A stretch of DNA of 64,000 nucleotides, taken from Peronospora farinosa (lineage: Eukaryota; Oomycota; Peronosporomycetes; Peronosporales; Peronosporaceae). The stretch lies in contig CANTFK010000799.1 in NCBI GenBank assembly GCA_947646735.1, positions 117,348-181,347 on the forward strand. The letters run 5' to 3'. The notes under the pieces are model-generated. The model saw nothing but the letters and a program-made list of their open reading frames with translations, made no database searches and had not been told where the DNA came from. A program made the position numbers and the translations under genes. This document shows positions 9,043 through 20,390 of this stretch, in pieces (the stretch's first letter is position 1; the number at the start of each line of letters is the position of its first letter).

Positions 9043-9298
9043 ACGAGTCATCCTCAACACTGAAACAAAGTTATTGTCTTGTCTCGCTGTGATGGCTGTT
9101 ACGAAGTGGCACGGCTGCAAGGGTCATGCTTGATTTGCATGTCTGCCACTGGAGCGACCCGATCATTGTATAGGTTTATGAGTACTATTTCTCGGCTAAG
9201 CTGAAGTTGCAATGTAATTCTCGCATACGCATACCGACTACCTACAAGTTGCAGGATAGATGTACAACAACTGATAGCACATGTCGGACAACAGATCC

Positions 9299-9304
9299 TT
9301 TATT
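9299..9304 (-). terminator. AATAAA poly(A) signal of copy 1
   Basis: AATAAA on the minus strand about 110 nt past the ancestral TAA (9413-9415). The same signal lies 104-110 nt past the stop of every copy, for example 48126-48131 for copy 16. Confidence 0.6.
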
Positions 9305-9500
9305 TTCGTTACATTTAAAGTGTACACTACAGGAGCATTGGACTACAGGTGCTGGCTGCTACCAGGGCAAATTGGAAGGACGGAAGAGTTCGGTCGATAC
9401 AAGTCCACCAGTTTACGCCGCCGAGCGAAGCTTGCGGTACGCGGCTCCATCTCCAGCTCTAGTGTTCGCAGAAGCACTCGCTGTGGCGCTTGCCGACGCA

Positions 9501-9572
9501 GCCGCTGCACCACCAGTCGACGCAGCCGCTGCACCACCAGTCGACGCAGCCGCTGCACCACCAGTCGACGCA
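9501..9572. repeat. Three 24-bp repeats encoding STGGAAAA-type units
   Basis: A 24-bp unit (GCCGCTGCACCACCAGTCG plus ACGCA) occurs three times here, twice in copies 2 and 3, and once in copies 4-22. Read on the minus strand it adds an A-A-A-A-S-T-G-G block to the tail. In copies 1-3 it lies after the TAG stop. Confidence 0.8.
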
Positions 9573-9616
9573 CCTGCTGTGCCGCCAGTTGACGAACCAC
9601 ACGATAGCGTGGCTAA

Positions 9617-11280
9617 CTAATTCGACGCACGATATCCGACCCCGCCACCAACACCGACACCTCCACCAACACCGACACCCCCGCCAACACCGACACCACC
9701 ATTGACACCGACACCGCCACTTACACCACCGCCAATACCGACACCTCCGCCAACACCGACACCGACGCCAACACCACCACCGATACCACCGTTGACACCG
9801 GTGTTTACACCAACACCGCCTCTGACACCGCCGCCGACACCGACGCCAACACCGCCGCCGACACCGACGCCAACACCACCGCCGACACCGCCACTTACAC
9901 CACCGCCGACCCCGCCACCAACACCGACACCTCCGCCAACACCGACACCGCCTCTGACACCGCCGCCGACACCGACGCCAACACCACCGCCGACACCGCC
10001 ACTTACACCACCGCCAACACCGACACCTCCGCCAACACCGACACCGCCTCTGACACCGCCGCCGACACCGACACCCCCGCCAACACCGACACCCCCGCCA
10101 ACACCGACACCACTATTGACACCGACACCACTATTGACACCGACACCGCCACTTACACCCCCGCCAACACCGACACCGCCTCTGACACCCCCGCCGACAC
10201 CGACGCCAACACCACCACCGATACCACCGTTGACACCGGTGTTTACACCAACACCGCCTCTGACACCGCCGCCGACACCGACGCCAACACCACCGCCGAC
10301 ACCGCCACTTACACCACCGCCAACACCGACACCTCCGCCGACACCGACCGCCAACACCACCGCCGACACCGCCACTTACACCACCGCCAACACCGACACC
10401 TCCGCCAACACCGACACCACCATTGACACCGACACCGCCACTTGCACCACCGCCAACACCGACACCTCCGCCAACACCGACACCGACGCCAACACCACCA
10501 CCGATACCACCGTTGACACCGGTGTTTACACCAACACCGCCTCTGACACCGCCGCCGACACCGACGCCAACACCACCGCCGACACCGCCACTTACACCAC
10601 CGCCAACACCGACACCTCCGCCAACACCGACACCACCTCTGACACCGCCGCCGACACCGACACCCCCGCCAACACCGACACCGCCTCTGACACCCCCGCC
10701 GACACCGACGCCAACACCACCACCGATACCACCGTTGACACCGGTGTTTACACCAACACCGCCTCTGACACCGCCGCCGACACCGACGCCAACACCACCG
10801 CCGACACCGCCACTTACACCACCGCCAACACCGACACCTCCGCCAACACCGACACCGCCTCTGACACCGCCGCCGACACCGACACCCCCGCCAACACCGA
10901 CACCCCCGCCAACACCGACACCACTATTGACACCGACACCGCCACTTACACCACCGCCAACACCGACACCTCCGCCAACACCCGACACCGACGCCAACAC
11001 CACCACCGATACCACCGTTGACACCGGTGTTTACACCAACACCGCCTCTGACACCGCCGCCGACACCGACGCCAACACCACCGCCAACACCGACACCTCC
11101 GCCAACACCGACACCGCCTCTGACACCAACACCTCCACCGACACCGCCGCCAACAACCACACCCAAGCCATGGTTGTGGTAACGGCCAAACGTCTCGGCG
11201 ACTTCCTTCTCAGCGTGTATGCCACTGGATAACACCACGACGGCGATGCACACGGCGAAGATCTTGTTGCTGCTGAACAT
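9617..11280 (-). pseudogene. Gly-Val-rich secreted protein, copy 1 (expanded repeat, two frameshifts)
   Basis: It starts at ATG 11280 with the family signal peptide and the linker ending GRYHNHGLG. Gly-Val repeats follow ([26 protein letters not shown]). An extra C at about 10981-10983 shifts the frame, so the assembled reading ends at 10924 after 118 residues. A second extra C at about 10347 shifts it again. The Gly-Val coding continues in the two other frames to a TAG at 9617 (ending GYRASN). After the TAG the same frame stays open for the conserved tail, to a TAA at 9413. Both frameshifts are single C insertions in CCGACACC-type repeats, so sequencing error is possible; if so, the gene would encode about 550 residues up to the TAG. 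Confidence 0.65.
9640..11160. repeat. Minisatellite of copy 1 (Gly-Val coding)
   Basis: About 1.5 kb of 9- and 18-bp units of the type CCGACACCG / CCAACACCG, arranged into larger blocks marked by ACCGGTGTTTACACC (near 9800, 10235, 10520, 10740 and 11025). The plus strand is C-rich and A-containing, the coding minus strand G-rich. The coding strand has many closely spaced GG pairs, so two-tier G-quadruplexes or R-loops are conceivable. Confidence 0.85.
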
Positions 11281-12640
11281 GGTTGGAGGTGCTATTTGGA
11301 GACTTGGGTCCGATAGAAAGCGAAAGAGCTTGCGTGTTGGACTTGAGTAATTGGAGCTCGAGGCCGTAAATGTGAGAATGAACACTCAGTGGCAGCGTGT
11401 CGACTGTGCTCATGTTTGACTTGGTAATCTCGCGCACCATGTGCACGTCGACGGAGAAGAAGCCCAGCCGGTTGAAATGTCTGGTAATGGTTATCCCAGG
11501 ATGGGACGTATGTTCCCTGTATAGTGCCAACACGGACGATGATCTCTCCTATCACTATGTCAAGTTTCATACGATACTTGTACAGAAGAAGTTGCTGATA
11601 TCTCTAAAACCAACGTGTTTGCAATGCTGTTCATCCGGCGGTCAACACGCATTCAAACGATGGAAATGTAATGTAATTGTGTTTGTTTGACAACCCATCT
11701 TACCTAAACGTCTCTTTGACTTGGGGAGTATACAAGATGTAGCACAGATAACGAACATTGCTGGTGCCCGTGTGCATTGTAATACACGTACCGCGTACTT
11801 CGGTCGTACCTCGGCCATGATAGCTCAAGTAAGAACGGTATGTGTATCGAACTAATCACGAGAGCATTTGGGCTTTTATAATCAGTAAGCGATTGCTTTA
11901 TGTTTCATAAGTCCGTCACAAGTCTGTCACCCGTCTGTCACCCGTCTGTTATTGTTTGTGCATGTTTGTGCATGTTTGCAACAAATTCATAGCTAAGATG
12001 ATGTAGAGTCTACTACCATACTGTCCGCGCAAAAGGTCGTACAAAGTTTCGTTCCGGCTTTAAGTGACTCGACGCGATCGTTCTGAAGTACACACAGTAG
12101 TCTGTCCAAGCCGGTCACAATAGTTGACCATTTTTTTATGAAGAGGTCAACATCTGACAGCTAAAACTTATGGATGATGACCATTTACATCAACCACTTG
12201 CTTGCAATGATGATACGTCGGTTCACCTCATGTTGCGTATAGTCTTACCAAAAGCCACTTTTGATCATGCCTCTTGAGCTAGCCAAGGTAGAGAGACCGC
12301 TGCATCAGAATGTACAACCAGATCACACTAACCTTTATAGAGCAACCCTCTGTATGAAGTATCCTTTGAGCGGCAAACAAGATGTTTATATGCAATCACT
12401 GTCTTGCTGGGTTTTTTCTGAAGTCATAGCGAGAACCGGATCAGGTGTCGAACCTGACCGTGATCTAACCAATTTGTAAAATATATTGATTAATAAACTG
12501 TGTTGGCATCTTGTACGAGCCCCGCACAAGCCACATTCATGTTCCTTTGCATATAGACGCCTGGTAGCTCCTTTTTACTTGGCGCTGAAGATTGCAGTAC
12601 TCTAAAACATATGACCGTATGTAGCACGAGTCATCCTCAA

Positions 12641-13092
12641 TGGCAAGCGCAGCGTGCGAACCGTAAGGGGAGCACCAACCCTGTCACCCCGGGGGGAGAG
12701 GAACGACGACCGCGGTTATCATTCCTTTCTTCCCCGATAATTCCTGCTATTCTACGTCAGCCTTCAAGCCGCCGACTCGATCGCCGAGCGCGAGTCCCGG
12801 TCCCACGAAGCAAACTTGCCAAGAACGTGAATTGATCGGCCCCGTCCAGGTGCATCAGCGGTCGATCGGGACTGATCGGTGTGGTGCCCGGCGCTTGTTG
12901 CGATCATTGAGCCACTGTTTACACCTTGGGCTGGATAACCGATTCCACGTGCCCTTTTCGGAGTGTCCCCCGTGACGCCCGACGTCTCGAGCCAGCAGAT
13001 TGAGCCAGCGAGGCGAAGAATGACGAAGTCCTGGTAGAAGCACTCCAGACATCTTACCAATCCTTAATATTTGAAATAGACGGTCTGTTACT
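12641..13092. mobile_element. Inserted segment of unit 2
   Basis: Same segment at the same site as in unit 1, with direct repeats at 12626-12640 and 13093-13107. The shared site shows that it was inserted before these units duplicated. Confidence 0.5.
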
Positions 13093-13642
13093 ACGAGTCA
13101 TCCTCAACACTGAAACAAAGTTATTGTCTTGTCTCGCTGTGATGGCTGTTACGAAGTGGCACGGCTGCAAGGGTCATGCTTGATTTGCATGTCTGCCACT
13201 GGAGCGACCCGATCATTGTATAGGTTTATGAGTACTATTTCTCGGCTAAGCTGAAGTTGCAATGTAATTCTCGCATACGCATACCGACTACCTACAAGTT
13301 GCAGGATAGATGTACAACAACTGATAGCACATGTCGGACAACAGATCCTTTATTTTTGTTACATTTAAAGTGTACACTACAGGAGCATTGGACTACAGGT
13401 GCTGGCTGCTACCAGGGCAAATTGGAAGGACGGAAGAGTTCGGTCGATACAAGTCCACCAGTTTACGCCGCCGAGCGAAGCTTGCGGTACGTGGCTCCAT
13501 CTCCAGCTCTAGTGTTCGCAGAAGCACTCGCTGTGGCGCTTGCCGACGCAGCCGCTGCACCACCAGTCGACGCAGCCGCTGCACCACCAGTCGACGCACC
13601 TGCTGTGCCGCCAGTTGACGAACCACACGATAGCGTGGCTAA

Positions 13643-15670
13643 CTAATTCGACGCACGATATCCGACCCCGCCACCAACACCGACACCTCCGCCAACACCG
13701 ACACCTCCGCCAACACCAACACCGCCTCTGACACCGACACCGACGCCAACACCACCGCCGACACCGCCACTTACACCACCGCCAACACCGACACCTCCGC
13801 CAACACCGACACCGCCTCTGACACCGCCGCCGACACCGACACCCCCGCCAACACCGACACCCCCGCCAACACCGACACCACCATTGACACCGACACCGCC
13901 ACTTACACCACCGCCAACACCGACACCTCCGCCAACACCGACACCGACGCCAACACCACCACCGATACCACCGTTGACACCGGTGTTTACACCAACACCG
14001 CCACTTACACCACCGCCAACACCGACACCTCCGCCAACACCGACACCGACGCCAACACCACCACCGATACCACCGTTGACACCGGTGTTTACACCAACAC
14101 CGCCTCTGACACCGCCGCCGACACCGACGCCAATACCACCGCCGACACCGCCACTTACACCACCGCCGACCCCGCCACCAACACCGACACCTCCGCCAAC
14201 ACCGACACCACCTCTGACACCGCCGCCGACACCGACACCGACGCCAACACCGACACCACCATTGACACCGACACCGCCACTTACACCACCGCCAACACCG
14301 ACTCCTCCGCCAACACCGACACCGCCTCTGACACCCCCGCCGACACCGACACCGACGCCAACACCGGCACCACCATTGACACCGACACCTCCACTTACAC
14401 CACCGCCAACACCGACACCTCCGCCAACACCGACACCGCCTCTGACACCCCTGCCGACACCGACGCCAACACCACCACCGATACCAACGTTGACACCGGT
14501 GTTTACACCAACACCGCCTCTGACACCGCCGCCGACACCGACACCACCATTGACACCGACACCGCCACTTACACCACCGCCAACACCGACACCTCCGCCA
14601 ACACCGACACCGACGCCAACACCACCACCGATACCACCGTTGACACCGGTGTTTACACCAACACCGCCTCTGACACCGCCGCCGACACCGACGCCAACAC
14701 CACCGCCGACACCGCCACTTACACCACCGCCAACACCGACACCCCCGCCAACACCGACACCACCATTGACACCGACACCGCCACTTACACCACCGCCAAC
14801 ACCGACACCGCCTCTGACACCCCCGCCGACACCGACGCCAACACCACCACCGATACCACCGTTGACACCGGTGTTTACACCAACACCGCCTCTGACACCG
14901 CCGCCGACACCGACGCCAACACCACCGCCGACACCGCCACTTACACCACCGCCAACACCGACACCTCCGCCAACACCGACACCTCCGCCAACACCGACAC
15001 CACCTCTGACACCGCCGCCGACACCGACACCCCCGCCAACACCGACACCGCCTCTGACACCCCCGCCGACACCGACGCCAACACCACCACCGATACCACC
15101 GTTGACACCGGTGTTTACACCAATACCGCCTCTGACACCGCCGCCGACACCGACGCCAACACCACCGCCGACACCGCCACTTACACCACCGCCAACACCG
15201 ACACCTCCGCCAACACCGACACCGCCTCTGACACCGCCGCCGACACCGACACCCCCGCCAACACCGACACCACCATTGACACCGACACCGCCACTTACAC
15301 CACCGCCAACACCGACACCTCCGCCAACACCGACACCTCCGCCAACACCGACACCGCCTCTGACACCCCCGCCGACACCGACGCCAACACCACCACCGAT
15401 ACCACCGTTGACACCGGTGTTTACACCAACACCGCCTCTGACACCGCCGCCGACACCGACGCCAACACCACCGCCAACACCGACACCTCCGCCAACACCG
15501 ACACCGCCTCTGACACCAACACCTCCACCGACACCGCCGCCAACAACCACACCCAAGCCATGGTTGTGGTAACGGCCAAACGTCTCGGCGACTTCCTTCT
15601 CAGCGTGTATGCCACTGGATAACACCACGACGGCGATGCACACGGCGAAGATCTTGTTGCTGCTGAACAT
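13643..15670 (-). CDS. Gly-Val-rich secreted protein, copy 2 (expanded, 675 aa, ends at shared TAG)
   Basis: This is the only large copy with one clean frame from ATG to stop. Residues 1-23 are the signal peptide ([20 protein letters not shown] then IHA), 24-40 the linker, and nearly all the rest Gly and Val with Arg, Ser, Asn and Ile punctuation. The block GVNTGVN recurs seven times, marking a super-repeat of unequal spacing. It ends GYRASN-TAG where short copies read GYGAPSY. Beyond the TAG the frame is open for 59 more codons (including two AAAASTGG-type units and YRKLRSAA) to a TAA at 13463. The secreted product would be an elastin- or flagelliform-like flexible protein without the Tyr-rich module and tail, unless the TAG is read through. 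Function is inferred from composition only. Confidence 0.75.
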   Translation of the reverse strand: MFSSNKIFAVCIAVVVLSSGIHAEKEVAETFGRYHNHGLGVVVGGGVGGGVGVRGGVGVGGGVGVGGGVGVGVGGGVRGGVGVNTGVNGGIGGGVGVGVGGGVRGGVGVGGGVGVGGGVGVGGGVSGGVGVNGGVGVGGGVGVGGGVRGGVGVGGGVGVGGGVSGGVGGGVGVGVGGGVRGGIGVNTGVNGGIGGGVGVGVGGGVRGGVGVGGGVGVGGGVRGGVGVGGGVGVGGGVGVGGGVSGGVGGGVGVGVGGGVRGGVGVNTGVNGGIGGGVGVGVGGGVRGGVGVGGGVSGGVGVNGGVGVGGGVGVGGGVSGGVGGGVGVGVGGGVRGGVGVNTGVNGGIGGGVGVGVGVGGGVGVGGGVSGGVGVNGGVGVGGGVRGGVGVNTGVNVGIGGGVGVGVGRGVRGGVGVGGGVGVGGGVSGGVGVNGGAGVGVGVGVGGGVRGGVGVGGGVGVGGGVSGGVGVNGGVGVGVGVGVGGGVRGGVGVGGGVGVGGGVGGGVSGGVGGGIGVGVGGGVRGGVGVNTGVNGGIGGGVGVGVGVGGGVGVGGGVSGGVGVNTGVNGGIGGGVGVGVGVGGGVGVGGGVSGGVGVNGGVGVGGGVGVGGGVGVGGGVRGGVGVGGGVGVGGGVSGGVGGGVGVGVGVRGGVGVGGGVGVGGGVGVGGGVGYRASN
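13660..15550. repeat. Minisatellite of copy 2 (Gly-Val coding)
   Basis: About 1.9 kb of the same CCGACACC/CCAACACC units as copy 1. The ACCGGTGTTTACACC marker occurs seven times (near 13980, 14083, 14505, 14645, 14868, 15108, 15413) at intervals of about 100 to 420 bp. Blocks have therefore been gained and lost unevenly. Confidence 0.85.
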
Positions 15671-17020
15671 GGTTGGAGGTGCTATTTGGAGACTTGGGTC
15701 CGATAGAAAGCGAAAGAGCTTGCGTGTTGGACTTGAGTAATTGGAGCTCGAGGCCGTAAATGTGAGAATGAACACTCAGTGGAAGCGTGTCGACTGTGCT
15801 CATGTTTGACTTGGTAATCTCGCGCGCCATGTGTACGTCGACGGAGAAGAAGCCCAGCCAGTTGAAATGTCTGGTAATGGTTATCCCAGGATGGGACGTA
15901 TGTTCCCTGTATAGAGCCAACACGGACGATGATCTCTCCTATCACTATGTCAAGTATTCATACGATACTTGTACAGAAGAAGTTGCTGATATCTCTAAAA
16001 CCAACGTGTTTGCAATGCTGTTCATTCGGCGGTCAACACGCATTCAAACGATGGAAATGTAATGTAATTGTGTTTGTTTGACAACCCATCTTACCTAAAC
16101 GTCTCTTTGACTTGGGGAGTATACAAGATGTAGCACAGATAACGAACATTGCTGGTACCCGTGTGCATTGTAATACACGTACCGCGTACTTCGGTCGTAC
16201 CTCGGCCATGATAGCTCAAGTAAGAACGGTATGTGTATCGAACTAATCACGAGAGCATTTGGACTTTACAAACAGTAAGCGATTGCTTTATGTTTCATAA
16301 GTCCGTCACAAGTCTGTCACCCGTCTGTTATTGTTTGTGCATGTTTGTGCATGTTTGCAACAAATTTATAGCTAAGATGATGTAGAGTCTACTACCATAC
16401 TGTCCGCGCAAGAGGTCGTACAAAGTTTCGTTCCGGCTTTAAGTGACTCGACGCGATCGTTCTGAAGTACACACAGTAGTCTGTCCAAGCCGGTCACAAT
16501 AGTTGACCATTTTTTTATGAAGAGGTCAACATCTGACAGCTAAAACTTATGGATGATGACCATTTACATCAACCACTTGCTTGCAATGATGATACGTCGG
16601 TTCACCTCATGTTGCGTATAGTCTTACCAAAAGCCACTTTTGATCATGCCTCTTGAGCTAGCCAAGGTAGAGAGACCGCTGCATCAGAATGTACAACCAG
16701 ATCACACTAACCTTTATAGAGCAACCCTCTGTATGAAGTATCCTTTGAGCGGCAAACAAGATGTTTATATGCAATCACTGTCTTGCTGGGTTTTTTCTGA
16801 AGTCATAGCGAGAACCGGAATCAGGTGTCGAACCTGACCGTGATCTAACCAATTTGTAAAATATATTGATTAATAAACTGTGTTGGCATCTTGTACGAGC
16901 CCCGCACAAGCCACATTCATGTTCCTTTGCATATAGACGCCTGGTAGCTCCTTTTTACTTGGCGCTGAAGATTGCAGTACTCTAAAACATATGACCGTAT
17001 GTAGCACGAGTCATCCTCAA

Positions 17021-17472
17021 TGGCAAGCGCAGCGTGCGAACCGTAAGGGGAGCACCAACCCTGTCACCCCGGGGGGAGAGGAACGACGACCGCGGTTATC
17101 ATTCCTTTCTTCCCCGATAATTCCTGCTATTCTACGTCAGCCTTCAAGCCGCCGACTCGATCGCCGAGCGCGAGTCCCGGTCCCACGAAGCAAACTTGCC
17201 AAGAACGTGAATTGATCGGCCCCGTCCAGGTGCATCAGCGGTCGATCGGGACTGATCGGTGTGGTGCCCGGCGCTTGTTGCGATCATTGAGCCACTGTTT
17301 ACACCTTGGGCTGGATAACCGATTCCACGTGCCCTTTTCGGAGTGTCCCCCGTGACGCCCGACGTCTCGAGCCAGCAGATTGAGCCAGCGAGGCGAAGAA
17401 TGACGAAGTCCTGGTAGAAGCACTCCAGACATCTTACCAATCCTTAATATTTGAAATAGACGGTCTGTTACT
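17021..17472. mobile_element. Inserted segment of unit 3
   Basis: Same segment at the same site, with direct repeats at 17006-17020 and 17473-17487. Confidence 0.5.
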
Positions 17473-18039
17473 ACGAGTCATCCTCAACACTGAAACAAAG
17501 TTATTGTCTTGTCTCGCTGTGATGGCTGTTACGAAGTGGCACGGCTGCAAGGGTCATGCTTGATTTGCATGTCTGCCACTGGAGCGACCCGATCATTGTA
17601 TAGGTTTATGAGTACTATTTCTCGGCTAAGCTGAAGTTGCAATGTAATTCTCGCATACGCATACCGACTACCTACAAGTTGCAGGATAGATGTACAACAA
17701 CTGATAGCACATGTCGGACAACAGATCCTTTATTTTCGTTACATTTAAAGTGTACACTACAGGAGCATTGGACTACAGGTGCTGGCTGCTACCAGGGCAA
17801 ATTGGAAGGACGGAAGAGTTCGGTCGATACAAGTCCACCAGTTTACGCCGCCGAGCGAAGCTTGCGGTACGCGGCTCCATCTCCAGCTCTAGTGTTCGCA
17901 GAAGCACTCGCTGTGGCGCTTGCCGACGCAGCCGCTGCACCACCAGTCGACGCAGCCGCTGCACCACCAGTCGACGCACCTGCTGTGCCGCCAGTTGACG
18001 AACCACACGATAGCGTGGCTAACTAATTCGACGCACGAT

Positions 18040-19880
18040 ATCCGACACCGCCACCAACACCGACACCGCCACTTACACCACCGCCAACACCGACACCTCC
18101 GCCAACACCGACACCTCCGCCAACACCGACACCGCCCCTGACACCCCCGCCGACACCGACGCCAACACCACCACCGATACCACCGTTGACACCGGTGTTT
18201 ACACCAACACCGCCTCTGACACGCGCGACACCGACGCCAACACCACCGCGACACGCACACACACCGCCAACACCGACACCCCGCCAACCCCGCACCCCCG
18301 ACACCCCGCACACCGACACCCCGCCAACACCGACACCCCCGCCGACACCGACGCCAACACCACCGCCGACACCGCCACTTACACCACCGCCAACACCGAC
18401 ACCTCCGCCAACACCGACACCGCGCCACACCACCACCGATACCACCGTTGACACCGTTTTCCCACACCGCCTCTGACACCGCCGCCGACACCGACGCCAA
18501 CACCACCCCGCCCGCCCACACCCCCGCCAACACCGACACCCCCGCCAACACCGACACCACCATTGACACCGACACCGCCACTTACACCACCGCCAACACC
18601 GACACCTCCGCCAACACCGACACCGACGCCAACACCACCACCGATACCACCGTTGACACCGGTGTTTACACCAACACCGCCTCTGACACCGCCGCCGACA
18701 CCGACGCCAACACCACCGCCGACACCGCCACTTACACCACCGCCAACACCGACACCTCCGCCAACACCGACACCACCTCTGACACCGCCGCCGACACCGA
18801 CACCCCCGCCAACACCGACACCGCCTCTGACACCCCCGCCGACACCGACGCCAACACCACCACCGATACCACCGTTGACACCGGTGTTTACACCAACACC
18901 GCCTCTGACACCGCCGCCGACACCGACGCCAACACCACCGCCGACACCACCACTTACACCACCGCCAACACCGACACCTCCGCCAACACCGACACCTCCG
19001 CCAACACCGACACCACCTCTGACACCGCCGCCCACACCGACACCGACGCCAACACCGACACCACCATTGACACCGACACCGCCACTTACACCACCGCCAA
19101 CACCGACACCTCCGCCAACACCGACACCTCCGCCAACACCGACACCGCCCCTGACACCCCCGCCGACACCGACGCCAACACCACCACCGATACCACCGTT
19201 GACACCGGTGTTTACACCAACACCGCCTCTGACACCGCCGCCGACACCGACGCCAACACCATTGCCGACACCACCACTTACACCACCGCCAACACCGACA
19301 CCTCCGCCAACACCGACACCGCCTCTGACACCGCCGCCGACACCGACGCCAACACCACCGCCGACACCGCCACTTACACCACCGCCAACACCGACACCTC
19401 CGCCAACACCGACACCACCTCTGACACCGACACCTCCGCCAACACCGACACCGCCTCTGACACCCCCGCCGACACCGACGCCAACACCACCACCGATACC
19501 ACCGTTGACATCGGTGTTTACACCAACACCGCCTCTGACACCGCCCCCCGTCGACACCGACGCCAACACCACCGCCAACACCGCCACTTACACCACCGCC
19601 GACACCGACACCTCCGCCAACACCGACACCGCCTCTGACACCCCCGCCGACACCGACACCAACACCGACACCACCGCCGACACCACCGTTGACACCGGTG
19701 TTTACACCAACACTGCCTCTGACACCACCGCCGACACCACCGTCGACACCGGTGTTCACACCAACACCGCCTCTGACACCGCCGCCGACACCGACGCCAA
19801 CACCACCGCCGACACCGCCACTTACACCACCGCCGACACCGACACCTCCGCCAACACCGACACCGCCTCTGACACCTCCG
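18040..19880. repeat. Minisatellite of copy 3 (Gly-Val coding), with irregular patch
   Basis: The same unit types as in copies 1 and 2. Between about 18220 and 18540 the pattern breaks down (for example GACACGCACACACACC and CCCCGCACCCCCGACACC), with many single-base gains and losses found nowhere else in the array. That is more like consensus error in a low-complexity read pile than evolution. Confidence 0.75.
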
Positions 19881-19888
19881 CCAACACC

Positions 19889-20390
19889 GACACTGCTCTT
19901 GACACCAACAACGCCACCTACACCGGTGCCAGCAACGACACCGCCGCCAACTCCGCCGTTGACACCTTCACTGCCGCCGACACCTCCGCCAACACCGACA
20001 CTGCTCTTGACACCAACAACGCCACCTACACCGGTGCCAGCACCGACACCGCCGCCAACTCCGCCGTTGACACCAACACTGCCGCCGACACCTCCGCCAA
20101 CACCTCCGCCAACACCGACACTGCTCTTGACACCGGCAACGCCACCTACACCGGTGCCAGCACCGACACCGCCGTCAACTCCGCCGTTGACACCAACACT
20201 GCCGCCGACACTGCTATTGACACCGGCAACGCCACCTACACCGGTGCCAGCACCGACACCGCCGCCAACTCCGCCGTTGACACCAACACTGCCGCCGACA
20301 CTGCTCTTGACACCGACAACGCCACCTACACCGGCGCCAGCACCGACACCGCCGCCAACTCCGCCGTTGATACCAACACTGCCGCCGACA
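19889..20390. repeat. Copy-3-specific 90-120 bp repeat (KSSVG type)
   Basis: Five units begin CACTGCTCTTGACACC or a close variant (near 19890, 19999, 20119, 20209 and 20299). Each encodes a V-K/N/Q-S-S-V-like turn followed by [19 protein letters not shown] on the minus strand. Spacing is 109, 120, 90 and 90 bp. No other copy has it. Confidence 0.75.

Larger units (their letters stand above)
7575..9412. repeat. Spacer of unit 1 (long-type spacer)
   Basis: This stretch of more than 1.8 kb holds no convincing gene. In order it contains a 10-bp minisatellite (7849-7929), a GTTGACC inverted repeat (8072-8100), a tRNA T-arm-like hairpin (8391-8407) and an AT-rich stretch found only in long-type spacers (about 8416-8450). 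Then follow the 452-bp insertion (8591-9042) and the poly(A) signal of gene 1 (9299-9304). The same order is seen in spacers 2-4. Spacers 5-23 lack the AT-rich stretch and the insertion and are about 1.6-1.7 kb. Confidence 0.8.

Noticed and set aside
9640..11160. CRISPR-like appearance of regular repeats
   Set aside because: Units are contiguous 9- and 18-bp coding repeats with no unique spacers, in a eukaryotic gene.
13884..15572. Long plus-strand Thr-Pro-rich open frame (and similar ones at 9702-11021, 10423-11232, 18563-20503, 19689-20621)
   Set aside because: They are the complement of the Gly-Val minisatellite, have no ATG, and carry no signal peptide or other feature of their own.
18455..19550. 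Cys/Arg/Trp-rich open stretch in copy 3
   Set aside because: It is the +1 reading of the Gly-Val repeat after a frameshift, not a separate gene.
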